Below, piece by piece: positions 1 through 6,833 of a stretch of DNA of 12,245 nucleotides (position 1 is its first letter; each line of letters opens with the position of its first letter). A model generated the notes under the pieces. It saw nothing but the letters and a program-made list of their open reading frames with translations. It did no database searches and was not told the origin of the DNA. The stretch spans positions 1 through 12,245 of the forward strand of contig CAJWRY010000035.1 in assembly GCA_913046155.1 (NCBI GenBank). The letters are read 5' to 3'. Both the position numbers and the translations under genes were made by a program. Source of the DNA: an uncultured Candidatus Nemicrothrix sp. (GTDB lineage: Bacteria > Actinomycetota > Acidimicrobiia > Acidimicrobiales > UBA8592).

Positions 1-2
1 GT

Positions 3-179
3 TTCGAACCCTACGCAGTCGTTGATACCACTGTTTCAAGTTCTGGCTCTTCCGGTACGTCTGGAGGACTTATCGCACTCATCATCATCGCCGCATTAGC
101 TTCATTGACATTATTAGGTGTTCTACAGAAGCGTTTCGCTACACAGGAAGACGCCACAGAAATCGATTTCTCTAAGTAG
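3..179 (+). CDS. C-terminal end of a membrane-anchored surface protein (5' partial)
   Basis: The third plus-strand frame is open from the left edge to a TAG at 177-179, giving 58 residues of a gene whose start lies outside the window. The fragment begins FEPYAVVDTT, runs through a Ser/Gly/Thr-rich linker (about residues 11-22), then a hydrophobic segment of about 19 residues (LIALIIIAALASLTLLGVL, about 23-41). It ends in a short tail that starts Gln-Lys-Arg and turns acidic. A flexible low-complexity linker, one helix and a basic-first tail is the usual C-terminal anchor of an exported type I membrane protein with its main domain outside the cell. No LPXTG sortase motif is visible. The body of the protein and its function cannot be known from here. 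Its last 8 bases overlap the end of the convergent gene on the other strand. Confidence 0.7.
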   Translation, partial: FEPYAVVDTTVSSSGSSGTSGGLIALIIIAALASLTLLGVLQKRFATQEDATEIDFSK

Positions 180-1821
180 TTGTATTTTCCCAACGACTAT
201 GAGGGTCAATGCCTCCTATGTGGATCTTCCCGGTGGGACCATCCGTATCATCAAAGAAATATAGCCTAGGGGCAAGATTACCATGGAACTTAATATGAGA
301 TTCCATAAATACGCGCCCAGATTCCTCAACTTGTTTAGAGACAGGCAATATGCGTTGATTTCTAAGCCTTTCTCGTTGACGTACATTGTCAGATTCAAAA
401 ATAGCTATATCTCTTTGGGGAATTGAGAACTCCCTTCCTAATTTGTTCCATTCATAAAAATTTCCACTCGTCCCCTCTTCAGCGTAAGCACAAAGGGCAA
501 GAAATGCTTGAAAAATTGATCTCGCCCAAGATTCAGCTCGAGAATTTCGATCAAGTTCATCCAACTGCCTTGAAACATCATCAGGAATCACCAGATATGG
601 AAGCAGGTTACGACCTTTCTCTATCGCTTCCTTTACAGATGAGACCTGACTTGAATGTTCTCGCGATGCACCTCTAACTGACCGGCTTAAATTGAATTTA
701 ATAGCCATGGATTCAAGTTCGTCTTTTTCGCCTTCCAACTTATTTAATTGCTCAACCCACCACTCTTCACTGTCACGCCTTTCCTGATCCTTTCTTAGGA
801 TTTCATCTTGAAGCCACAGATTCTCTTCCCGATAGTCTTCTATTTCTCTCTTAGCTTCAAGCAACGTCGAGCGCAACTTTTCAATTTCCAGAAGTAAATT
901 CTCAATTTGCTCCGAAAGTGCCTTTTGGGACTCCCCTTCACTGCTGCTTGATTGAAAACTATCCTGTGACACTGAGTAGTCAGTATGTAGGAAATTTTGC
1001 TCTGCTTTAAGAAGGTGTAAAGCTCGTACACAAATGTCTGGCAAAGTACGTGCTAAAAGATAAGGTTGCAACACTCGAAAGATTTGCTTTTGGATCCACC
1101 CATAATCATTGGTCCGGATCTTCTGCGCTGAAATCGCAGGAGGCGCAATCACTCGTACTGGATCTATCTCATTGGGAGGGTAAATTCTAATTTCACCGGG
1201 TTGTACCGTTAGAGATCTACCTACACCCCTATCAAAGGCGCGCTTCCCTGCCACAGCAGACGAAGTAAAGTAGATCACACGCGCTACTGCACCAAAGTCA
1301 GAGATTATCTTTTTCGCTACCTCTATTTTCCCAAAATCAACATTCTCATCTAATGGGTCATAGCAAACTGCAATCAGCGCCATAGGCCGCTGTGATTGCA
1401 AAAGTATCTCTATAGTTCCCTGAATCCATGGTACGATCCGTGGATCCTTAACTGTGGTCTCTATTAGATGCCCACCAAGCGTAAACGGGAAATCAGAATT
1501 AGATATTTCATTAGCAATATTTAAAGCAATGCTGTTTGAAATATCTAAAATTATCTCTGAACGATCACTCGTATCTGATTCTACGTCAATCCAGAGATAT
1601 TGCTCTGGATATTCAAGTGTCCCTGATTCAATTCTCACAATTCGGATAAAGATGTCAAAATGTTCGAATGAGCCTGAAAACTGAACAACTCTTAAGGGCC
1701 CTTTTCGGATACTGCCTTTCTGGGGCGAAGCTATGTGCCGGGATGACTGCAATTCACTCTCAACAACATCAATCAAGTCTGGGTGACCTGTTTTCATATA
1801 TATGCGGTGTACTAACTCCAT
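172..1821 (-). CDS. Protein of unknown function with central coiled coil and conserved-looking C-terminal domain
   Basis: I do not recognise a named family. The 549-residue product is soluble, with no signal peptide or membrane helix. Residues about 40-230 look like an alpha/beta domain (hydrophobic strands around 145-153 and 178-186) ending in a G-E-I-R-I-Y-P-P stretch at 209-216. I associate that type of G-x-[IL]-R-[IV]-[YW]-x-P block with large uncharacterised actinobacterial proteins, but this is memory, not a search. Residues about 298-375 are a charged heptad-like coiled coil (SEQIENLLLEIEKLRSTLLE onward). The C-terminus (about 490-549) is Gly/Asp/His-rich: SGRVFMESHIKFHG, APRLYFFDDTDG and HIGGIDPHSRWENTTT, which reads like a compact conserved domain. 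The ATG at 1821 is preceded by AAGGG with good spacing; Met9 is an alternative start. It lies 61 bases after the amidohydrolase stop. A defence or nucleic-acid role is possible but unproven. Confidence 0.8.
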   Translation of the reverse strand: MELVHRIYMKTGHPDLIDVVESELQSSRHIASPQKGSIRKGPLRVVQFSGSFEHFDIFIRIVRIESGTLEYPEQYLWIDVESDTSDRSEIILDISNSIALNIANEISNSDFPFTLGGHLIETTVKDPRIVPWIQGTIEILLQSQRPMALIAVCYDPLDENVDFGKIEVAKKIISDFGAVARVIYFTSSAVAGKRAFDRGVGRSLTVQPGEIRIYPPNEIDPVRVIAPPAISAQKIRTNDYGWIQKQIFRVLQPYLLARTLPDICVRALHLLKAEQNFLHTDYSVSQDSFQSSSSEGESQKALSEQIENLLLEIEKLRSTLLEAKREIEDYREENLWLQDEILRKDQERRDSEEWWVEQLNKLEGEKDELESMAIKFNLSRSVRGASREHSSQVSSVKEAIEKGRNLLPYLVIPDDVSRQLDELDRNSRAESWARSIFQAFLALCAYAEEGTSGNFYEWNKLGREFSIPQRDIAIFESDNVRQRERLRNQRILPVSKQVEESGRVFMESHIKFHGNLAPRLYFFDDTDGPTGKIHIGGIDPHSRWENTTT

Positions 1822-1848
1822 TACAAACCCTTGTAAATCGCTTAGCCC

Positions 1849-1877
1849 ATTATTGCTTTTTCAATTCCAAACGCAAA
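1849..1877 (-). promoter_or_regulatory. Possible promoter for the 549-residue protein gene
   Basis: In the 61-base gap between the amidohydrolase stop and the ATG at 1821, the minus strand reads AATAAT at 1854-1849, which matches 5 of 6 bases of the sigma70 -10 box. The hexamer TTTGCG at 1877-1872 lies exactly 17 bases upstream, but matches the -35 consensus poorly (3 of 6). If it is real, the unknown gene can be transcribed separately from the amidohydrolase. The region is AT-rich, so a chance match is quite possible. Confidence 0.25.
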
Positions 1878-1882
1878 TTTAT

Positions 1883-3085
1883 TTAAACGAAGACCGAATC
1901 CTTGAATTCTTGGTGAGCTTTTTCAAAATTTATCTTTTGCCCCCATAGGTCTATAACCGTCATTGCCATAGTTTTGGCACCATCAATCACTGCTCTATCG
2001 CCGGCTTCGCTTCTCGCATGATGGGCAAAATCTGGAGTGTGTATAGGGACTCCATGTGGAGCTACACCGATCATCGGGTGTATCGATGGGACCATGTAGC
2101 TCACATTCCCCATATCCGTACTACCAACAACTTTATTCTCACTATCTGGTTCCATTAAAGAACGACCCAAACGTGCTGCATTTGTCGAGTACAAGGTGCA
2201 GATAGTTTCATTATCGATCATGTCCGCATAAAAAGGTTCAACCCAATCATGTGACATGGTGCAAGAGGTTGCCATTGCACCTGCTTCAAGGCAGTTGAGT
2301 ACACGTTTTTTTAATGGTTCCAAACTCTTGGCGTTTTTTGAGCGAACATACCATTCCATGGATGAGTGCTCAGGGACGATATTAGGCTTACTACCAGATT
2401 CAAGGAATATGCCATGAATACGTTCGTCCGGCCTAATATGCTGTCGAAGAGCTGCTATGTTTTGATATCCAAGAACAGCAGCATCTAGCGCATTGTGACC
2501 TCGGTGTGGCGCAGCTGCAGCATGTGCAGCTAAACCTTCATATGCAACATGCAAACGTTGAATAGCTATAGTATTCATTTTTACTAGATCGCCCGAGGCA
2601 GGATGGACCATCATCGCTGCGTCTACATTATTGAATGCGCCACGGTCAGCCATGAATACCTTTCCGCCACCGCCTTCTTCTGCTGGAGTTCCGAGTATCC
2701 GGAGACTGCCACCTAGTTGTTCGGCTACTTTTGATGCAGCAATTCCGGCTCCTAAACCTGCAGTTCCAATAATATTGTGACCGCATGCATGACCGATTTC
2801 AGGAAGCGCATCATACTCACAAAGAACCGCAACGCAAATACCCTCATCGCCTACCGAAGCCTCAAAGGCTGTATCTAGGTCATACGCACCTCGTTCAGGC
2901 TTCAAACCCTGATCTTCTAGAATTCCTGTCAGTGTTTCATGAGCAAAATGTTCCTCAAAGTTTAATTCAGGATTTGCGTGAATCGCATGTGATGCCTCTA
3001 AAAGAACATCAGAGATAGCATCTACCTCATCGCACACAACCTGTTTGACGTCTTCAAGTTCTTGTTCTGTTAATTCCTTGCTCAT
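1883..3085 (-). CDS. M20-family metallopeptidase / amidohydrolase
   Basis: This is a zinc- or manganese-dependent cytoplasmic amidohydrolase of the M20 (M20D, aminobenzoyl-glutamate/IAA-amino-acid hydrolase type) group, 400 residues, the usual length. The metal-binding motif GHACGHN is at residues 98-104 (Cys101 and His103 as ligands), and PAEEGGGGK at 134-142 supplies the catalytic and bridging acidic residues. VHP at 160-162 gives His161, and PIHTPDF at 347-353 gives the late histidine ligand (His349). The dimerisation lid domain lies between about 175 and 285. CEYDALPEIGHACGHN is typical of the AbgB/amidohydrolase branch rather than of DapE or ArgE. The substrate, probably an N-acyl amino acid or p-aminobenzoyl-glutamate-like amide, is not determined. 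The ATG at 3085 has AAGGTG five bases upstream. It is divergent from the ABM-like gene and leads into the 549-residue protein gene. Confidence 0.9.
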   Translation of the reverse strand: MSKELTEQELEDVKQVVCDEVDAISDVLLEASHAIHANPELNFEEHFAHETLTGILEDQGLKPERGAYDLDTAFEASVGDEGICVAVLCEYDALPEIGHACGHNIIGTAGLGAGIAASKVAEQLGGSLRILGTPAEEGGGGKVFMADRGAFNNVDAAMMVHPASGDLVKMNTIAIQRLHVAYEGLAAHAAAAPHRGHNALDAAVLGYQNIAALRQHIRPDERIHGIFLESGSKPNIVPEHSSMEWYVRSKNAKSLEPLKKRVLNCLEAGAMATSCTMSHDWVEPFYADMIDNETICTLYSTNAARLGRSLMEPDSENKVVGSTDMGNVSYMVPSIHPMIGVAPHGVPIHTPDFAHHARSEAGDRAVIDGAKTMAMTVIDLWGQKINFEKAHQEFKDSVFV

Positions 3086-3178
3086 TTTTTCACCTTGACC
3101 TTTAGTTTAGTCTTTGAAATCAAGATGCTTGCGAAAATTCTATTTGATTTCTGAAAGAATGTTGGAATAGCCTTCAAC

Positions 3179-3188
3179 CTAACGTTAG
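3179..3188. promoter_or_regulatory. Perfect 10-base palindrome in the divergent intergenic region
   Basis: CTAACGTTAG is a perfect inverted repeat lying about 21 bases before the ATG of the ABM-like gene, within the 124-base gap (3086-3209) that separates it from the divergent amidohydrolase. The position fits an operator for a small dimeric repressor acting on the ABM-like gene. The half-sites are only 5 bases and no repressor gene lies next to it, so this is tentative. I see no convincing promoter hexamers for either gene elsewhere in the gap. Confidence 0.2.
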
Positions 3189-3209
3189 TTCTACGAAAGA
3201 AGGCAGAAG

Positions 3210-3500
3210 ATGACACATACCGTTTACCTTGAATTTAAATGTTTAGAAGGAAAAGGAGTTGAGTTTCTGGAAGTACTGCTTCCATCTCTGAGCGATACTA
3301 GAGCATTTGATGGATGCTTGAGTGTAGAGACGTATTCAAATTCTGATGCGCCTGACACAGTGTTCCTTTGGGAAAAGTGGGCTGAGCGTTCGGATCAAGA
3401 AGCTTATATGAATTGGCGACTAGAAACTGGAATGCTTGACCTTATTGGCCCGTTCATGGCAGGGGCACCTTCAATTGTGCACCTAAATGCTGAGGATTAA
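3210..3500 (+). CDS. ABM-domain (antibiotic biosynthesis monooxygenase-like, YgiN-type) protein
   Basis: This 96-residue cytoplasmic protein has the size and layout of a single ABM ferredoxin-like domain, which normally forms a dimeric alpha/beta barrel. The first strand is TVYLEFKC, followed by a helix with LEVLLPSL. The family hallmark AFDGCLSVE is at about residues 32-40, and the strand VFLWEKWAERSDQEAYMNW is at about 51-69, equivalent to the usual E-x-W-x-[DS] segment. Family members include quinol monooxygenases, haem-degrading enzymes and many of unknown substrate, so the reaction is not assigned. The ATG at 3210 has GAAGG six bases upstream. It is one of only two plus-strand genes here. 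Its TAA stop (3498-3500) interlocks with the stop of the convergent HTH gene in the tetramer TTAA. Confidence 0.85.
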   Translation: MTHTVYLEFKCLEGKGVEFLEVLLPSLSDTRAFDGCLSVETYSNSDAPDTVFLWEKWAERSDQEAYMNWRLETGMLDLIGPFMAGAPSIVHLNAED

Positions 3501-4081
3501 CCCAGGAGGCGTTTCTTCAGTTTGTTAGCGGCATCAATTAGGCTCGCAGGTGAGAAGTCAAATTTTTCTACTCCCTGAGAGCTATTGATTTTATTTTGAG
3601 GTGACCCTGTACTTTGTGAATTTTGCTGCGGTCTGGAATTTTCTCCAGATGTCAGCATCCGCATCGCAAATCGCAGATCATCCGCATTTCGTTCTGCAGC
3701 TTCTCGGAGTTTCTTTTCCGAATTTAGTTCTAAACGAACCCTAACTAACTCAATTTCTAACTCTGAGACTTTATCGGTCTTTTCCTCAATACTTTTCCCG
3801 TCTTCAGGTTTAGATTGCCCGTCCCATGCACCGGAGGTGACAAGAGAGGCTATCGGAATTCGCCATCCCGAGTCTGTTTTGATTGCACCTTCTATTTTCC
3901 CTTCAGCTATCCACCTCCGAATGGTTCCTCGTGATTTACTTGATTCGTTTACTGCCTCTGCAAGACTCACCATTGGCACTGACTGATCAAATTGTGGCGG
4001 TTTCTGCTTTACCGAAGTACTGCTTTCAAGTTTAGGCTCGTTGGATTCCTCTTGAGGAGGCCAGAGAATTTCTTCACCCAT
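3497..4081 (-). CDS. Small HTH (MerR/excisionase-like) DNA-binding protein with coiled coil
   Basis: The 194-residue protein has a disordered polar N-terminus (1-35). A short winged-helix-like block follows at about 36-82: MVSLAEAVNESSKSRGTIRR, W, then GKIEGAIKTDSGWRIPIASL. This is the pattern of HTH_17/excisionase-type domains: helix, turn, R-[GT]-T-[IV]-[RK]-R-W-[IL], then a two-stranded wing. Residues about 98-145 form a charged coiled coil, 146-172 are Gln/Asn/Ser-rich linker, and the end (174-194) is a basic amphipathic helix finishing KKRLLG. This suggests a dimeric or polymer-forming DNA-binding protein, either a transcription factor or an architectural protein. It is the last gene of the fumC unit, starting 12 bases after the membrane-protein stop, with only a weak CCGGA ribosome site. 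The target is unknown. Confidence 0.75.
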   Translation of the reverse strand: MGEEILWPPQEESNEPKLESSTSVKQKPPQFDQSVPMVSLAEAVNESSKSRGTIRRWIAEGKIEGAIKTDSGWRIPIASLVTSGAWDGQSKPEDGKSIEEKTDKVSELEIELVRVRLELNSEKKLREAAERNADDLRFAMRMLTSGENSRPQQNSQSTGSPQNKINSSQGVEKFDFSPASLIDAANKLKKRLLG

Positions 4082-4093
4082 GTTTCCGGCTTC

Positions 4094-4450
4094 TTATTGG
4101 TTTTCTTCTCTAGCAATCCTGGCAGCTTTGAAAGATTGTATTGCTGTAACCATAAAAAGGAGACAGATTAGTGTTGTCATTAGTTGGGAGAATAAAGCCC
4201 AACCGGTGCTCCCTCTCCCGATTAAGGAACCTAGACTGCCTAAAATTGCAATTAAGGATAGGGCCGCCGCACCATGCATGAAATGATGGTTAAGGTCTGG
4301 TTTTAAGTTTCCTCCAACACCTAGCCCCAAAAATACAACACCGATGAAAGCTGGTATTAGCGAGGTGGCGCTACCGGAGTCCGAGACGATGGTTACCACC
4401 ACCCCCAAAACAATTAAAACGACTCCTGTTGTTATTGATCTTTTACTCAT
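4094..4450 (-). CDS. Small four-helix integral membrane protein of unknown function
   Basis: The 118-residue protein is mostly hydrophobic, with four predicted membrane helices at about 7-23, 30-47, 58-79 and 84-105. The N-terminus is short and basic (MSKRSITTG) and the cytoplasmic tail is basic (SFKAARIAREENQ), consistent with both ends inside by the positive-inside rule. No family is recognised. Glycines are concentrated in the helices (GLGVGG, GSLGSLIGRG) and a His pair sits between helices 2 and 3 (DLNHHFMHG, about 52-60). The start codon is coupled to fumC: the fumC stop and this ATG share an A in TAATG, with AGAGG just upstream inside fumC. The HTH protein follows after 12 bases, so the three genes should be co-translated or at least co-transcribed. 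A transporter role cannot be claimed. Confidence 0.8.
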   Translation of the reverse strand: MSKRSITTGVVLIVLGVVVTIVSDSGSATSLIPAFIGVVFLGLGVGGNLKPDLNHHFMHGAAALSLIAILGSLGSLIGRGSTGWALFSQLMTTLICLLFMVTAIQSFKAARIAREENQ

Positions 4451-5847
4451 TATGCCTCTATTTCTCCGACCATCTTTTCCGGCCGAACAATCTCATCAAA
4501 TTCTTCCTCTGTCAGGTACTTTAATCTAAGTGTCTCTTCGCGCAGAGTAGTCCCATTCTTATGCGCTTCTTGTGCTATTTCAGCTGCCTTGTAATAACCG
4601 ATATGTGTATTGAGTGCTGTCACGAGCATTAGGCTTTGAGAAAGGAGGCCATCTATTCTCTCCTTATTTGGTTCTATGCCTACAGCACAATTGTCGTTGA
4701 AGCTTTTTGCAGCATCAGCGAGAAGGTCTGCGCTGGTAAGGACGTTGTATGCCATCACTGGTTTAAAAACATTTAATTGGAATTGCCCATGCGTTCCCGA
4801 AACCGTCACGGCAGCATCGTTCCCGATTACCTGAGCACACACCATTGTCAATGCCTCGCATTGAGTTGGATTGACCTTACCAGGCATAATTGAACTACCT
4901 GGTTCGTTGGCGGGGAGAGTAATTTCGCCAATCCCGCACCGTGGGCCACTTGCAAGAAGCCTTATATTATTGGCGATATGCATAAGACTAACCGCTAAAC
5001 GCTTGAGGCTTCCACTTATTTCAACCATGGCGTCATGTGCGCTTAGCGCTTCGAATTTATTTTCTGCACTCACAAATGGATGACCTGTGAGTTCAGATAT
5101 TTTTTCAGCGACAGCAACATCGTACCCTTTGGGAGTATTTAGTCCCGTACCAACAGCAGTTCCTCCGAGAGCTAATTCCCTAATTCGATGCAAACTATCT
5201 GAGACTGCTTCCATTCCTCTCTGCAGTTGCATTGCATACCCGCTGAACTCCTGACCCAGCGTTAACGGAGTAGCGTCCATTAAATGTGTTCGGCCAGTTT
5301 TTGTAACAGACATGAACTCAGATGATTTTTGCGTGAGGGTAGCGTGTAATTGCTTAATGCTTGGGAGTGTTTTCTCAATGATTGTCTCGTAAGTTGCCAT
5401 GTGCATGGCGGTCGGGAAGGTGTCATTGGAGCTTTGACTTTTATTTACATCATCATTAGCGCTTACAAGCTTCTCTTCCCTGAAGTCTCCGCCAAGTATT
5501 TCAGTAGCGCGATTTGCGATGACCTCATTCAAGTTCATGTTGCTTTGTGTACCTGATCCTGTTTGCCAAACGACAAGCGGGAATTCGTCTTGCAGGTCTC
5601 CGGCTATGATTTCGTCACAGGCTTGACTTATTGCCTTGGCCTTGTCTTCGGAGAAATCAGTGAGGTTTGCGTTGACTATTGCGGAGGCTTTCTTTAGATA
5701 CGCGAAAGCCTCAATGATTGCTACAGGCATTGTCTGGCCGCCAATGTCAAAGTTTTGTATGCTGCGTTGTGTTTGAGCACCCCAGTATTTGTCTTTGGGA
5801 ACTTCTATTTCACCTAAGGTGTCTTTTTCTATCCTGTATCCAGCCAT
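4450..5847 (-). CDS. fumC: Class II fumarate hydratase (fumarase C)
   Basis: This enzyme interconverts fumarate and L-malate in the TCA cycle; it is a cytoplasmic, iron-free homotetramer. The 465-residue product aligns closely with E. coli FumC, even in numbering. TGSGTQSNMNLNEVI (96-110) forms part of the active site. GRTHLMDATP (185-194) contains the catalytic His188. The superfamily signature GSSIMPGKVNP (317-327) carries Ser318 and the loop residues Lys324 and Asn326, with Glu331 following. This GSSxMPxKxNP signature is shared with aspartase, argininosuccinate lyase and adenylosuccinate lyase. Overall similarity and the SSNDTFPTAMH block favour fumarase; aspartase is the main alternative and is less likely. 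The ATG at 5847 has AGGA immediately upstream. It is the first gene of a three-gene unit with the membrane and HTH proteins. Confidence 0.95.
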   Translation of the reverse strand: MAGYRIEKDTLGEIEVPKDKYWGAQTQRSIQNFDIGGQTMPVAIIEAFAYLKKASAIVNANLTDFSEDKAKAISQACDEIIAGDLQDEFPLVVWQTGSGTQSNMNLNEVIANRATEILGGDFREEKLVSANDDVNKSQSSNDTFPTAMHMATYETIIEKTLPSIKQLHATLTQKSSEFMSVTKTGRTHLMDATPLTLGQEFSGYAMQLQRGMEAVSDSLHRIRELALGGTAVGTGLNTPKGYDVAVAEKISELTGHPFVSAENKFEALSAHDAMVEISGSLKRLAVSLMHIANNIRLLASGPRCGIGEITLPANEPGSSIMPGKVNPTQCEALTMVCAQVIGNDAAVTVSGTHGQFQLNVFKPVMAYNVLTSADLLADAAKSFNDNCAVGIEPNKERIDGLLSQSLMLVTALNTHIGYYKAAEIAQEAHKNGTTLREETLRLKYLTEEEFDEIVRPEKMVGEIEA

Positions 5848-5939
5848 TTTCCTACTTTAGCCTGATGAGCTGAGGCGAATGCAACTACTGCGCGTTCCGA
5901 AGCAATTAGTTATTGAAATACACTTTCCTCGTTGATTGC

Positions 5940-6551
5940 TTAATCAGCCAAATTACGGAAAAGTTGTCTTTGAATTAACTGGAATCCCATTTCAGCCATT
6001 CGACCCATGATGTCAGGGTCTGCAAACATCTCGTTACTTGATTCCATGAGTTGATCCAAAGAATCAGCTGTAGTCACTGTTGCATACATGCCTGTTAGAG
6101 GACCGGCAGCCATGGCTTGCGTCCATCGAATACCATTGGAATTCTTACCCATGTGACCCCAAATTGCGTCAGCATTAGACTCAATTGTGTCCTGGTCCTG
6201 CTGAGCGCCTGCACTAATAATTAGAGATCCATATTTTCCAGTCAATTCACCTCGCTGTGTGTGGATTTGCATCAGGCTTCTTCTCAGAGTTTGAATACCT
6301 GCATTTTGCATAGCATCAATAAATTCAGGCCGTGCACGAAGCTCATCTGGAGCAGAAACAGCTGCGTCAATGGAATCCCAATCTGAAGTGATAAATATTT
6401 CACCGTAGCCATCTCCAGCCATGACTGATTGGGTTATCCACATATCAGTAGCCCCCGCATCCATAAATGCTTGACGACCAAATGAATTCATATCCTCTAA
6501 CAATTTTTCAACATTTGAGGCTCTTACTACTAATCCCGCCATATATGACAT
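5940..6551 (-). CDS. Tandem-duplicated ABM-like (dimeric alpha/beta barrel fold) protein
   Basis: The 203-residue protein consists of two homologous halves, about residues 6-95 and 108-200. Matching landmarks are GLVVRAS / GSLIISA at the first strand, WITQSVMAG / RWTQAMAAG, SDWDSIDAAV / TTADSLDQLM, the A-R-P-E / A-D-P-D turn, and NAGIQTLRRSL / EMGFQLIQRQL at the end. Each half has the beta-alpha-beta-beta-alpha-beta outline of ABM/EthD-like ferredoxin folds. The single chain could therefore form the barrel that other family members make as homodimers. There is no signal peptide and no membrane helix. The substrate or ligand is unknown. The ATG at 6551 has AAGGGA seven bases upstream; Met4 is an alternative start. 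It starts 22 bases after the DUF2892-like gene, so the two form a probable operon. Confidence 0.8.
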   Translation of the reverse strand: MSYMAGLVVRASNVEKLLEDMNSFGRQAFMDAGATDMWITQSVMAGDGYGEIFITSDWDSIDAAVSAPDELRARPEFIDAMQNAGIQTLRRSLMQIHTQRGELTGKYGSLIISAGAQQDQDTIESNADAIWGHMGKNSNGIRWTQAMAAGPLTGMYATVTTADSLDQLMESSNEMFADPDIMGRMAEMGFQLIQRQLFRNLAD

Positions 6552-6573
6552 AAATAATTCCCTTCTATTTCAA

Positions 6574-6792
6574 TTAATTCCGTTGACCGTTTTGGATTGG
6601 CTCTGTATCTGGCATCATCTTGTTAAGCACAAAATAAACTGGACAAAATTTCGTTAAAGGGCTAATAATCTGAAGTCCCGCTACAACTCCCGCTACCCAC
6701 AGCCACTGAATTGACGTTGCTGCGGCAAGAATCACACTCAACATATAAGTAGCTCCCACAATTCCATCGTGTGCCCTAATTTTATTTTGCAT
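6574..6792 (-). CDS. DUF2892-like small inner-membrane protein
   Basis: The 72-residue protein has two membrane helices (about 10-25 and 29-46) and ends in a polar tail. The layout GIVGATYMLSVILA, QWLWVAGVVAGL, then PLTKFCPVYFVL is the DUF2892 (YgaP-type membrane domain) pattern, with the conserved F-C-P at 49-51. In other bacteria this domain occurs alone or fused to a rhodanese; here it is alone, and the role is unknown. Translation should be strong: GGAGGG lies five bases upstream of the ATG (6798-6803). It is the first gene of a two-gene unit with the duplicated ABM-like protein, downstream of the tRNA-Leu gene. Confidence 0.75.
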   Translation of the reverse strand: MQNKIRAHDGIVGATYMLSVILAAATSIQWLWVAGVVAGLQIISPLTKFCPVYFVLNKMMPDTEPIQNGQRN

Positions 6793-6833
6793 AGAATCCC
6801 TCCAGAATCCGAAATATCATTTCATTCAACGAG

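Noticed and set aside
11..193. Minus-strand open frame over the left edge
   Set aside because: It is opposite the plus-strand membrane-anchor fragment, whose linker-helix-tail order is far more protein-like. The two cannot both be well-formed genes.
201..215. GAGG-loop-CCTC hairpin after the plus-strand stop as a terminator
   Set aside because: The stem is only four base pairs with no following T-run, and it lies inside the opposite gene.
1883..3085. M20 protein as DapE (succinyl-diaminopimelate desuccinylase) or ArgE
   Set aside because: The GHACGHN motif with a Cys ligand and the PAEEGGGGK block point to the M20D-like amidohydrolases; DapE and ArgE have a different metal motif.
3497..4081. 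HTH protein as a phage excisionase or a remnant of a mobile element
   Set aside because: No integrase or phage gene is nearby, and the gene is tightly joined to the fumC unit; the long coiled coil is also not typical of excisionases.
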